DNA from: TMED26 sp002694075
Lineage (GTDB): Bacteria > Pseudomonadota > Alphaproteobacteria > Thalassobaculales > Thalassobaculaceae
DNA: 19,934 nucleotides
Reading direction: 5' to 3'
Assembly: GCA_036160575.1 (NCBI GenBank)
Contig: JAYYDT010000021.1
Location: forward strand, 1 to 19,934
Made by a program: the position numbers and the translations under genes. Positions 7,320-15,023 of this stretch are shown here, in pieces; position 1 is the stretch's first letter, and the number at the start of each line of letters is the position of its first letter. A model generated the notes under the pieces. It ran no database searches. It was not told where the DNA came from and saw only the letters and a list, made by a program, of their open reading frames with translations.

Positions 7320-8369
7320 TCAGCCGACATGGACGGCGGCGTGACCATTGTCGCGCAAGCTAAGCTCACGCGCCGCCAAGTCCAGATCGCTGTCGACCAT
7401 CATCGCCACCAGTTCGGCGAAGCTGACTTTCGGCCGCCAACCGAGGGCGTCGGCGGCCCGGCGCGCGTCACCCTCGAGGCGGTTCACCTCGGCCGGCCTG
7501 AGGAAGCGCGGGTCAAAGGCGACAAAGTCGCGGTAGTCGCGCCCAACCCGGCCAAAGGCCAGTTCCAAAAACTGGCGCACCGAATGGCCGCTGCCGGTGG
7601 CAATGACGAAATCGTCGGCCCGGCCGTGGCGCAACATGCGCCACATGGCCTCGACATAATCGCCGGCGAATCCCCAGTCGCGCACCGCCTCCAGATTGCC
7701 GAGATAGAGCTTGTCCTGCAGACCATGGACGATGCGGCCAACCGCGCGGCTGATCTTGCGGGTGACGAAGGTCTCGCCGCGACGCGGCGATTCGTGGTTG
7801 AACAAAATTCCATTGGCCACGAACAGATCGTAGGATTCGCGGTAGTTGACGGCGTACCAATGGGCCGCGACCTTGGCCACCGCGTAGGGGCTGCGCGGGT
7901 AAAAGGCGGTTGCCTCCGATTGGGGGGCCGGGGCGGCGCCGAACATTTCCGATGACCCGGCCTGGTACAGCCGGGCTTGGTCGCCCGTCGCCTGTTGATA
8001 ATCGCGGACCGCCTCCAGCAGGCGCAGGGTCCCCTGAGCCACCACATCGGCGGTGTATTCGGCTTGATCGAAGGACACGCGGACATGCGATTGGGCGCCG
8101 AGATTATAGATCTCATGCGGTTTGACGGTGTTCAGCAGGCGGCGCAGGCCCGAGCCGTCGGTGAGATCGCCATGGTGCAGGATCAGACCCGGCGCCGTCG
8201 GGTCCAGATCGTGGTGGTCACGGTAAAGATGGTCGAGACGGGCGGTGTTGAAGGAACTGGCCCGCCGAATCACGCCATGAACCTGATAGCCGCGCGCCAA
8301 TAGAAACTCGGCCAAATAGGAGCCGTCCTGGCCGGTAATGCCGATGATCAATGCGCGCGACGGCGCCAT
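7320..8369 (-). CDS. gmd: GDP-mannose 4,6-dehydratase
   Basis: Short-chain (extended SDR) enzyme of 349 residues that converts GDP-D-mannose to GDP-4-keto-6-deoxymannose, the first step to GDP-fucose, GDP-rhamnose and perosamine for surface polysaccharides. The Rossmann motif GITGQDGSYLAEFLL is at 10-24; the catalytic group is S140/E141 in AGSSEMFG with Y162 and K166 in SPYAVAK; the GMD-specific NHESPRRGETFVTRKI is at 191-206 and RLEGDARRAADALGWRP at 297-313. ATG 8369 is chosen because TAGGAGG lies 9 bases upstream; the open frame reaches 8408. Usually gmd lies next to fcl, rmd or glycosyltransferase genes; here it stands alone between a dehydrogenase gene and ada, so its sugar product cannot be told. 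Confidence 0.95.
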   Translation of the reverse strand: MAPSRALIIGITGQDGSYLAEFLLARGYQVHGVIRRASSFNTARLDHLYRDHHDLDPTAPGLILHHGDLTDGSGLRRLLNTVKPHEIYNLGAQSHVRVSFDQAEYTADVVAQGTLRLLEAVRDYQQATGDQARLYQAGSSEMFGAAPAPQSEATAFYPRSPYAVAKVAAHWYAVNYRESYDLFVANGILFNHESPRRGETFVTRKISRAVGRIVHGLQDKLYLGNLEAVRDWGFAGDYVEAMWRMLRHGRADDFVIATGSGHSVRQFLELAFGRVGRDYRDFVAFDPRFLRPAEVNRLEGDARRAADALGWRPKVSFAELVAMMVDSDLDLAARELSLRDNGHAAVHVG

Positions 8370-8437
8370 GGTCCTGCCCCTCCTAAGGCGCCCGCGAGCC
8401 CCCCGCACGGCCGAGCGATCACCACGCGGATAGTCTC

Positions 8438-8506
8438 AATGATCGCGGCCACGGCGGCCGCCGACAACGGCGCGGACGGACGGAAGGGCGCGCATCCGCG
8501 ATCATT
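8438..8506. repeat. Perfect 11-bp inverted repeat flanking 47 bases
   Basis: Arms AATGATCGCGG (8438-8448) and CCGCGATCATT (8496-8506), in the 258-base gap between gmd and ada. The right arm runs into TTT, giving a T-tract on the plus strand. The function is unknown; it could be the base of a structured RNA, a paired protein site or a remnant element. Confidence 0.55.
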
Positions 8507-8536
8507 TTTATCCTTTCGCTTATGCCCGCGGCGATG

Positions 8537-8566
8537 TTGAAGGTGCTGACCGAAAACGGATAGAAG
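8537..8566 (+). promoter_or_regulatory. Candidate promoter for ada
   Basis: -35 TTGAAG (8537-8542, 4 of 6), 18-base spacer, -10 TAGAAG (8561-8566, 4 of 6), about 60 bases ahead of ATG 8628. No clear E. coli-type Ada box (AAAGCGCA) was seen upstream. Weak, predicted by eye. Confidence 0.28.
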
Positions 8567-8627
8567 GCCGCGCCGGCCGTGGTTAAATGGCGTCCGTCGG
8601 GTCCTCAAAAACAAAAAGGAGCATGCC

Positions 8628-9734
8628 ATGGTTCCCGCCCTCGCCCCACCGCACGCCCCGCCGCAAGCGGTAGCGACCGCGCCTTACGCCGCCGACGCCG
8701 ATCGCTGGCGCGCGGTTCGCGCCAATGACCGCGCCGCCGATGGGCATTTCATTTACGCTGTCACCAGCACCGGGATCTACTGCCGGCCACATTGCCCCAG
8801 CCGCCAACCGAAGCGCGCCAATGTGCGGTTTTTTCGCCTGCCCGAAAGCGCGCGGGCGGCCGGTTTTCGGCCCTGCAAGCGCTGCCGCCCGGACGAGATG
8901 CCCGGCAACCTCCCGGAGGTCGCGCAGGTCCGCCAAATCTGCGCCTGGATCGCCGAGGCCGACATGGCGGCACCCCTGGCCGGCGACCTGGCCGCCCGCG
9001 CCGGGCTGGGCGAACGCAGCTTGCGCCGGTTGTTCCTGGAGTATCTGGGGCTGACGCCGCGGCAGTATTGGGACGCTTTGCGGGTCGCCCGCCTGAAGGC
9101 TAATCTCCGCGCCGGCGAGGATATCGCCGGGGCCGGCTATGGCGCCGGCTATGGTGCCGCCAGCCGACTCTATAGCGCGGCGGCGACCAACCTTGGCATG
9201 ACGCCGGCGACCTATGGCAAAGGCGGCGCCGGCGCCGATATCACCTACGCGGTGGCGGCTTTCGACATCGGCCATGTGTTGTTGGCGGCGACCGCGACGG
9301 GGGTGTGTTTTCTCGGCCTGGACGACGACCCTGGGTTTTTGACGGCCGAATTGCGGCGCGATTTTCCAGCCGCCGAGTTGGCCCGCGATGACGCCGCCTT
9401 GGCCGAACAGATGGCCACGGTGGCCGCCTATTTGAACGGCGGCGCGCCGCATCCTGACCTGCCCTTGGATATTCGCTGGACCGCGTTTCAGCATCGCGTA
9501 TGGCGGGCCCTAACCACGATCCCACCGGGCCAGACCCGGACCTACCGGGAATTGGCGGCCGCCATCGGGGCGCCGGGCGCGGCCCGCGCGGTGGGCACGG
9601 CCTGCGCCCGCAATCCGGTGTCCCTGGTGGTGCCCTGCCACCGGGCGGTGGGCAGCGACGGCGCCTTGCGCGGCTATCGCTGGGGGCTCGCCCGCAAACG
9701 CCAATTGCTGCGCCGGGAGGGCGTGGACATGTGA
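8628..9734 (+). CDS. ada: Bifunctional Ada: methylphosphotriester/O6-methylguanine-DNA methyltransferase and AraC-type activator
   Basis: DNA alkylation repair protein and its own transcription activator, 368 residues, about the length of E. coli Ada. N-terminal zinc domain: C52 and C56 in GIYCRPHC and C83/C86 in PCKRCRP keep the spacing of E. coli C38/C42/C69/C72; C52 would be the methyl acceptor from phosphotriesters. The AraC-type helix-turn-helix domain spans about 95-195, with the second unit ending in NLGMTPATY. The C-terminal O6-alkylguanine domain has RALTTIPPGQTRTYRELA and the active-site C337 in VVPCHRAVG. An AAGGAG lies 6 bases upstream of ATG 8628, while an out-of-frame ATG at 8623 is too close to it. 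A zinc metallopeptidase gene follows after 67 bases; AlkB or AlkA are not seen. Confidence 0.95.
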   Translation: MVPALAPPHAPPQAVATAPYAADADRWRAVRANDRAADGHFIYAVTSTGIYCRPHCPSRQPKRANVRFFRLPESARAAGFRPCKRCRPDEMPGNLPEVAQVRQICAWIAEADMAAPLAGDLAARAGLGERSLRRLFLEYLGLTPRQYWDALRVARLKANLRAGEDIAGAGYGAGYGAASRLYSAAATNLGMTPATYGKGGAGADITYAVAAFDIGHVLLAATATGVCFLGLDDDPGFLTAELRRDFPAAELARDDAALAEQMATVAAYLNGGAPHPDLPLDIRWTAFQHRVWRALTTIPPGQTRTYRELAAAIGAPGAARAVGTACARNPVSLVVPCHRAVGSDGALRGYRWGLARKRQLLRREGVDM

Positions 9735-9739
9735 AGGCG

Positions 9740-9793
9740 CCGCTCCCGCGACGGCGAACGTGGTAATATGACCGCGCGAATCAGCGGGAGCGG
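9740..9793 (+). promoter_or_regulatory. Long hairpin whose 3' arm covers the ribosome binding site of the next gene
   Basis: Perfect 10-bp arms CCGCTCCCGC (9740-9749) and GCGGGAGCGG (9784-9793) around a 34-base, more A/T-rich loop. The 3' arm holds the only purine-rich Shine-Dalgarno candidate (GGGAG, 9786-9790) for ATG 9802. The pairing is seen in sequence; a regulatory effect is inferred. Confidence 0.5.
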
Positions 9794-9801
9794 ATGGCGA
9801 G

Positions 9802-10533
9802 ATGGCGACGCACAGCGTGCTGACGGTCGAACTGGACGGCGCCGATGTGGCGGTCGAGGTGGTCCGCCGGCCAACCAGTCGGCGCCTGAGCTTGCGCGTC
9901 GACACCGCCCTTGGACGCCCCCGGGTCAGCGCGCCGACGGGGGTGGCGGCCGCCGATATCGCCACCTTCCTGGTCCGTAACAAGGGTTGGCTGCGCCAAC
10001 GTTTGGCCAAATTGCCGACACCGGTGCCGTTCGTCGAGGGCGCCAAAATCCCGTTGCGCGGGGTTCTCCACCGGCTCCGCCATTGCCCCGGCCGGCGCGG
10101 CACCGCCTGGGTCGCGCCGGGGCCGACCGCCGAAGCGCCGCCGGATCTTTGCGTGACCGGCGGCAGCGCCCATCTGGCCCGCCGGGTGGGCGATTTCCTG
10201 CGCGCCGAGGCGCGCGCCGATCTCAGCCAGCGGGCCCGCCATCACGCCGCAGCCCTAGACGTGAAAATCACCGGCTTAACCCTGCGCGATCCGCGCAGCC
10301 GCTGGGGCAGCTGCGCGGCCAATGGCCGGTTATCCTTTTCCTGGCGCCTGGTCCTGGCGCCGCCGGCGGTGCTCGATTATGTCGCCGCCCACGAGGTCGC
10401 CCATCTGGTCGAACACAACCACTCGCCGCGGTTTTGGCGCCTGACCGACGATCTATGCCCAGGCCGCGCCGCCGCCCAAGCCTGGCTGAAACGCCATGGC
10501 GGCGAGCTGCATCGCTACGGTCGCGGCGACTAG
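9802..10533 (+). CDS. YgjP-like zinc metallopeptidase (M48/DUF45 type)
   Basis: Predicted cytosolic zinc-dependent hydrolase of 243 residues. The C-terminal part is the conserved one: RDPRSRWGSCAANG at 162-175, FSWRLVLAP at 179-187, and the zinc site HEVAH at 197-201 followed by HNHSPRFW, where H207 is the likely third ligand. No signal peptide or membrane segment is visible, and the N-terminal half is a beta-rich region common to this family (RRLSLRV). Proteins of this kind (YgjP, SprT-like fold) are widespread, but their substrates are not established. ATG 9802 is preceded by GGGAG at 11 bases, a long spacing, inside the 3' arm of a hairpin. The gene ends with TAG one base before the stop of the convergent penicillin-binding protein gene. 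Co-transcription with ada is possible but the link may be chance. Confidence 0.85.
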   Translation: MATHSVLTVELDGADVAVEVVRRPTSRRLSLRVDTALGRPRVSAPTGVAAADIATFLVRNKGWLRQRLAKLPTPVPFVEGAKIPLRGVLHRLRHCPGRRGTAWVAPGPTAEAPPDLCVTGGSAHLARRVGDFLRAEARADLSQRARHHAAALDVKITGLTLRDPRSRWGSCAANGRLSFSWRLVLAPPAVLDYVAAHEVAHLVEHNHSPRFWRLTDDLCPGRAAAQAWLKRHGGELHRYGRGD

Positions 10534-10534
10534 G

Positions 10535-12409
10535 TCAGCCGCCGGCACCGGTCATCACATCGGCCCAGACGCGCGCCGGCAAATCGCCACCGGTGACCCC
10601 GTCCATCGCCGCACCATTGTCATTACCCAGCCACACCACCGCCACCCGGCGGGCGTCAAACCCCGCGAACCAGGCGTCACGAAATTTCTGCGAGGTGCCG
10701 GTTTTGCCATAGGTTGGCCGGTCCAAAACGGCGGCGCGGCCGGTGCCCTCGGTGACGACGGCCGCCAACATGGCCCGCAGGGCGGCGCTGGCGTTGGCCG
10801 GCACGACCGGTGGGGCCTCGGCGGCGGTGCGCTGATACAACACCCTGCCATCGGCCCGCGAGAGCCGTTCAATGGCGCTCGCCGTCACTGGCCGGCCGCC
10901 GTTGGCGAAAGCGGCGTAGAGGCCGGCGAGGGCCAAGGGCGACAACTCGCTGACCCCGAGGCTGAGGCTTGGACCGGTCCCCAAGGGCGCGGTCAGGCCC
11001 AGGCGACGGGCCAAATCGACGACCGGCCGGCGGCCAATCTTCGCCGCCAAACGCACGGTGGCGGCGTTACGCGATTGGGCCAGCGCGTCACGGAGGGAAA
11101 GATCGCCCAGATAACGCCCGTCGTAATTGCGCGGCCGCCACCCGTCGAGAGTAATCGGTTGATCGGAAATGACGCTGTCCGGACGATACCCGGCGGCCAG
11201 CGCGGCCAAATAGACCAGGGGTTTGAAGGCCGAGCCCGGCTGCCGGCGGGCCTGCGTCGCGCGGTTGAACTGGCTGGCCCGGTAGTCGACCCCGCCAGCC
11301 ATCGCCCGCACCCGGCCGTCGGGCGCCATCACCACCACCGCCATTTGCCCCGCCCGCCGGCGCTGCGCGGCCGCGCGATGACGGCGCACGGCCGCTTCGA
11401 CCGCCGCCTGGGCGCGCCGGTCGAGAGTGGTTTGGACGATCAAATCGCCGGCCTCGGGCCCGGCCAGGGCGAGCGCCCGCTCAAACGCCCAATCGGCGAA
11501 ATAGCGGTGATCGCGCGACGTCGCGGCGGCCCCCTGCAAGGGCGGCAGGCGCCGGCCAAGGCGCGCCGCGCGGGCCGTGTCCAAATCGCCGGTGGCGACC
11601 ATATTGGTTAGGACCTGGGCCATGCGCCGGCGCGCGCCCTTTGGGTTGATCGCCGGATTGAGACTGCTCGGCGCTTTCAGCAAGCCGATCAGCAAGGCCG
11701 CCTCGGGCACCGTCAAGGCGCGCGCCGATTTGCCGAAATAGGTGTCGGCGGCGGCGGTCACGCCATAGGCGCCGGCACCGAAATAGACCCGGTTGAGATA
11801 AATCGTGAGCAGCTCGGCCTTACTGAAACGCGCCTCCAGCCACAAAGCCAGCAACACTTCCTGGACCTTGCGTTCGAGCGTGCGGGCCGGCGTCAGAAAC
11901 ACGTTCTTGGCCAATTGCTGGGTCAAGGTGCTGCCCCCCTGACGGATCCGGCCAGCCTCCAAATTGACCATCGCCGCGCGCGCCACGCCAATCACGTCGA
12001 TACCAAAGTGATCGTAAAACCGGCGGTCCTCGGTGGCCACCAGAGCGGCCGCCAAATGCGGCGGCAGGGCGTCGACCGCCAAAGGCGCGCCATGATAGGC
12101 GCCGAAGGTCGCGAAAACCTGACCGGAACGATCCAAAAGGCGCACGCTGCGGCTGCGTTCCTGGAGGGAAAGATTGGAGATGTCGGGCAGGCGATAGGCG
12201 AAATACGCTAATAGGGCGAGACCGCCAACCGCGCCCCAGATGCCCGTCACCAGCAGCCATTTGCCGACCGCCCGGCCCCATCGGCGGGGGCGCGGCGGGG
12301 CCGGCCGCCGGTTTTTACGGCGCCCGCCGGCGGCCGGTTTCGCGGGTTTGCGCGCCGCTTGTTTGGGCGCCCGGCGAGGGGATTTTCGCTGCTTGCCCTT
12401 ATCCGCCAC
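10535..12409 (-). CDS. Class A penicillin-binding protein (PBP1A family), glycosyltransferase/transpeptidase
   Basis: Inner-membrane enzyme of 624 residues that polymerises and crosslinks peptidoglycan. It has a strongly basic cytoplasmic tail (1-49), one membrane segment (about 50-73), then the GT51 domain with E127 in TEDRRFYDHFG and RQGGSTLTQQLAKN at 156-169. The transpeptidase domain has S393-x-x-K396 in QPGSAFKP, S446-R-N448, and K569-T-G in YGKTGTSQ, all intact. At 624 residues it lacks the inserted OB-like domain of long PBP1A proteins and the C-terminal domain of PBP1C. The frame also opens at a TTG (12421), but that codon overlaps the GGAG that sits 6 bases before the GTG at 12409, so I chose GTG. 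It lies downstream of gyrB on the same strand after about 130 bases. Confidence 0.92.
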   Translation of the reverse strand: MADKGKQRKSPRRAPKQAARKPAKPAAGGRRKNRRPAPPRPRRWGRAVGKWLLVTGIWGAVGGLALLAYFAYRLPDISNLSLQERSRSVRLLDRSGQVFATFGAYHGAPLAVDALPPHLAAALVATEDRRFYDHFGIDVIGVARAAMVNLEAGRIRQGGSTLTQQLAKNVFLTPARTLERKVQEVLLALWLEARFSKAELLTIYLNRVYFGAGAYGVTAAADTYFGKSARALTVPEAALLIGLLKAPSSLNPAINPKGARRRMAQVLTNMVATGDLDTARAARLGRRLPPLQGAAATSRDHRYFADWAFERALALAGPEAGDLIVQTTLDRRAQAAVEAAVRRHRAAAQRRRAGQMAVVVMAPDGRVRAMAGGVDYRASQFNRATQARRQPGSAFKPLVYLAALAAGYRPDSVISDQPITLDGWRPRNYDGRYLGDLSLRDALAQSRNAATVRLAAKIGRRPVVDLARRLGLTAPLGTGPSLSLGVSELSPLALAGLYAAFANGGRPVTASAIERLSRADGRVLYQRTAAEAPPVVPANASAALRAMLAAVVTEGTGRAAVLDRPTYGKTGTSQKFRDAWFAGFDARRVAVVWLGNDNGAAMDGVTGGDLPARVWADVMTGAGG

Positions 12410-12415
12410 GGGTCG

Positions 12416-12419
12416 CTCC
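12416..12419 (-). promoter_or_regulatory. Ribosome binding site that decides the GTG start of the penicillin-binding protein
   Basis: GGAG on the minus strand, 6 bases before the GTG at 12409-12407. It overlaps the alternative TTG codon at 12421-12419, which would have no ribosome site of its own. Confidence 0.6.
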
Positions 12420-12538
12420 AAAGCGTTTGCGAACGGCGCGCTTATTTCGGACCAAATCTCGCGCGCAATAACCGCCCGGCATGGTGCGTTTTCGTTTCAT
12501 AATCGCCCGCGACGTCCCGACCCCGTCGGGGCTACCGC

Positions 12539-15001
12539 TTAGACATCCAGATTGGCCACTTTCAAGGCGTTCGACTGAATGAAATCGCGGCGCGGTTCGA
12601 CCACATCGCCCATCAAAGTGGCGAAAATCTCCTGCGCCTCGTCGGCGTGGTTGATTTTTACCTGCATCAAGGTGCGTTGGTTCGGGTCCAAGGTGGTTTC
12701 CCACAACTGGTCGGGATTCATCTCGCCCAACCCCTTGTAGCGGTTGATGGTCACGCCGCGCCGGCCATTTTCGAAAATCTGATCAATCAAGGCGACCGGC
12801 CCATCGACCGTGGTGCTGCGCTCGCCGCTCACCAGGGTGGCCGACTGCAGGAAGGTCGCTTGCAGGTCGCCGGCGAGCGCGTCCAGACGGCGCGCTTCGG
12901 CGGTCCGTACCAGCATGCCATCGATACGGTAGCGCTCGGTGACCCCGCGTAAGGTGCGGGTGAATTCGAGCACGCCTTCGGGGCCGGCGGCCGCCGCCTC
13001 GGTGGAATCGGCGGCATGGTAAACCGCCTGCCAACCGCGCTCCAAGGGGTCGCTGTATTGATCCAAGCGGCGCACAACATATTCGGCCGCCGCCGCGCCG
13101 CGCGCCGCATCGCCAAGCACCGTTGGCGTCAGGGCGCCGGCGATGGCGCATTGCTCGACGACCAAACGGTTGCCGACCTTGCGCGTCAACGGCCCCAGCA
13201 AATAGCGCACGTCGCGGGCCCGCTCGGCGTGCTCGCGCAGATCGGCGCCGGTCACCTGGCCGCCGTCGTGCAGGGTCAGCACCGCGCCCTCGATACCGGT
13301 ATCGATCAAATAGGCCTCCAGTGCGCGGTCATCCTTCAAATAGGTTTCCGAGCCGCCCTTCTTGGCCCGGTAGAGTGGCGGTTGGGCGATATACAGATAA
13401 CCACGCTCCAGTAACTCCGGCATTTGCCGGAAGAAAAAGGTCAGCAACAAGGTGCGGATATGGCTGCCGTCGACATCGGCGTCGGTCATGATGATGATTT
13501 TGTGGTAGCGGCTTTTGTCGGCGCTGAATTCCTCCGGACCGATGCCCGTGCCAAGGGCGGCGATCAAGGTGCCGATTTCGGCACTGGACAGCATTTTATC
13601 GAAACGCGCGCGCTCGACGTTGAGGATTTTGCCGCGCAACGGCAGGATCGCCTGGGTGCGGCGGTCACGGCCTTGTTTGGCCGAACCGCCGGCGCTGTCG
13701 CCCTCGACCAGGAACAATTCGGCGAGGGCCGGGTCGCGTTCCTGGCAATCGGCCAGCTTGCCGGGCAAATTGGCGATGTCGAGGGCGCCTTTGCGGCGGG
13801 TCAATTCGCGCGCCTTGCGCGCCGCCTCGCGGGCGGCGGCGGCCTCATAGGCTTTGGTCACCACCCGTTTGGCCTCGGCCGGATGCTCCTCGAACCATTG
13901 CTGCAAGCGATCGGAGACAATCGCCTCGACCACCGGCCGCACCTCGGAGGACACCAGTTTGTCCTTGGTCTGCGAGGAAAACTTCGGGTCCGGCACTTTG
14001 ACCGACAGAACACAGGTCAGGCCCTCACGGGCGTCATCCCCGGTCAAGGACACCTTTTCCTTCTTGGCGATGCCGCTTTCCTGGGCATAGGCATTGACCA
14101 GCCGCGTCAAGGCGCCGCGAAACCCGGCCAGATGGGTGCCGCCGTCGCGTTGCGGAATGTTGTTGGTGAAGCACAGCATGGTCTCGTGGTAGCTGTCGGT
14201 CCATTCCATCGCCACCTCGACGGTGAGGCCGTCGCGCTCGCCGGCGATCATGATCGTCGGGTGTAGGCTTTGACGGGCGCGGTCGAGATAAGCGACGAAC
14301 GCGGCCAGACCGCCCTCGTAATGCAATTCGTGAACAATCGGCTCGGGTTCGCGATTATCGGTGAGGACGATGCGCACGCCGGAGTTCAAAAACGCCAATT
14401 CGCGCAGGCGATGCTCCAAAGTGGCGAGGTCGAAGACGGTTTTGGAGAAGGTTTCGGGCGACGGCAGAAAGGTGATTTCGGTGCCGCTTTCCTCGGTCGC
14501 GCCGGTAACCGCCAGGTCGCTCTCGGGCTCACCGTCGCGGAAGATCATCTCATGGCGTTGACCGCCACGCGCGATGGTCAGCCGCAATTCCGTCGACAGG
14601 GCGTTGACCACCGACACGCCGACGCCGTGTAACCCGCCGGACACTTTGTAGGAATTCTGGTCGAATTTACCGCCGGCGTGCAGCTGGGTCATGATCACTT
14701 GCGCCGCCGACACCCCCTCTTCGGGATGCAGATCGACGGGAATGCCGCGGCCATTGTCGGTCACCGTCACCGAGCCATCGCCGTTAAGAGTGACGGTGAC
14801 GCGGTCGCAATAGCCAGCCAACGCCTCGTCGATGGCATTGTCGACCACCTCGTAGACCATGTGATGGAGGCCCGACCCATCATCGGTGTCGCCGATATAC
14901 ATCCCCGGACGCTTGCGCACCGCGTCCAGACCGCGCAACACCTTGATTTGATCGGCGCCATAGTCTTCGGCGCCGTTTTGGCCCTCTTCAAGGTCGCTCA
15001 T
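12539..15001 (-). CDS. gyrB: DNA gyrase subunit B
   Basis: ATP-hydrolysing subunit of DNA gyrase, 820 residues, which with GyrA introduces negative supercoils. The GHKL ATPase domain has YEVVDNAIDEALAG, VTDNGRGIPVDLHPEEG and SGGLHGVGVSVVNALS within about 50-130. The Toprim domain has EGDSAGGSAKQGRDRRTQAI and MTDADVDGSHIRTLLLTFF, and the C-terminal part has NRYKGLGEMNPDQLWETTLDP. It ends in ALKVANLDV, typical of GyrB and not ParE. The ATG at 15001 has an AGGGGGA ribosome site. It begins 22 bases after recF in the dnaA-dnaN-recF-gyrB order. The GC-rich hairpin downstream (12516-12530) has no T-tract. Confidence 0.98.
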   Translation of the reverse strand: MSDLEEGQNGAEDYGADQIKVLRGLDAVRKRPGMYIGDTDDGSGLHHMVYEVVDNAIDEALAGYCDRVTVTLNGDGSVTVTDNGRGIPVDLHPEEGVSAAQVIMTQLHAGGKFDQNSYKVSGGLHGVGVSVVNALSTELRLTIARGGQRHEMIFRDGEPESDLAVTGATEESGTEITFLPSPETFSKTVFDLATLEHRLRELAFLNSGVRIVLTDNREPEPIVHELHYEGGLAAFVAYLDRARQSLHPTIMIAGERDGLTVEVAMEWTDSYHETMLCFTNNIPQRDGGTHLAGFRGALTRLVNAYAQESGIAKKEKVSLTGDDAREGLTCVLSVKVPDPKFSSQTKDKLVSSEVRPVVEAIVSDRLQQWFEEHPAEAKRVVTKAYEAAAAREAARKARELTRRKGALDIANLPGKLADCQERDPALAELFLVEGDSAGGSAKQGRDRRTQAILPLRGKILNVERARFDKMLSSAEIGTLIAALGTGIGPEEFSADKSRYHKIIIMTDADVDGSHIRTLLLTFFFRQMPELLERGYLYIAQPPLYRAKKGGSETYLKDDRALEAYLIDTGIEGAVLTLHDGGQVTGADLREHAERARDVRYLLGPLTRKVGNRLVVEQCAIAGALTPTVLGDAARGAAAAEYVVRRLDQYSDPLERGWQAVYHAADSTEAAAAGPEGVLEFTRTLRGVTERYRIDGMLVRTAEARRLDALAGDLQATFLQSATLVSGERSTTVDGPVALIDQIFENGRRGVTINRYKGLGEMNPDQLWETTLDPNQRTLMQVKINHADEAQEIFATLMGDVVEPRRDFIQSNALKVANLDV

Positions 15002-15023
15002 TCTCGCCCATCCCCCTGTCTCG

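Noticed and set aside
12516..12530. Hairpin CCCGAC/GTCGGG just after gyrB as a terminator
   Set aside because: There is no T-tract after it on the minus strand; it could at most slow transcription.
10496..14266. Plus-strand ORFs of up to 371 codons across the penicillin-binding protein and gyrB genes
   Set aside because: Shadows of unmistakable genes on the other strand; no family features.
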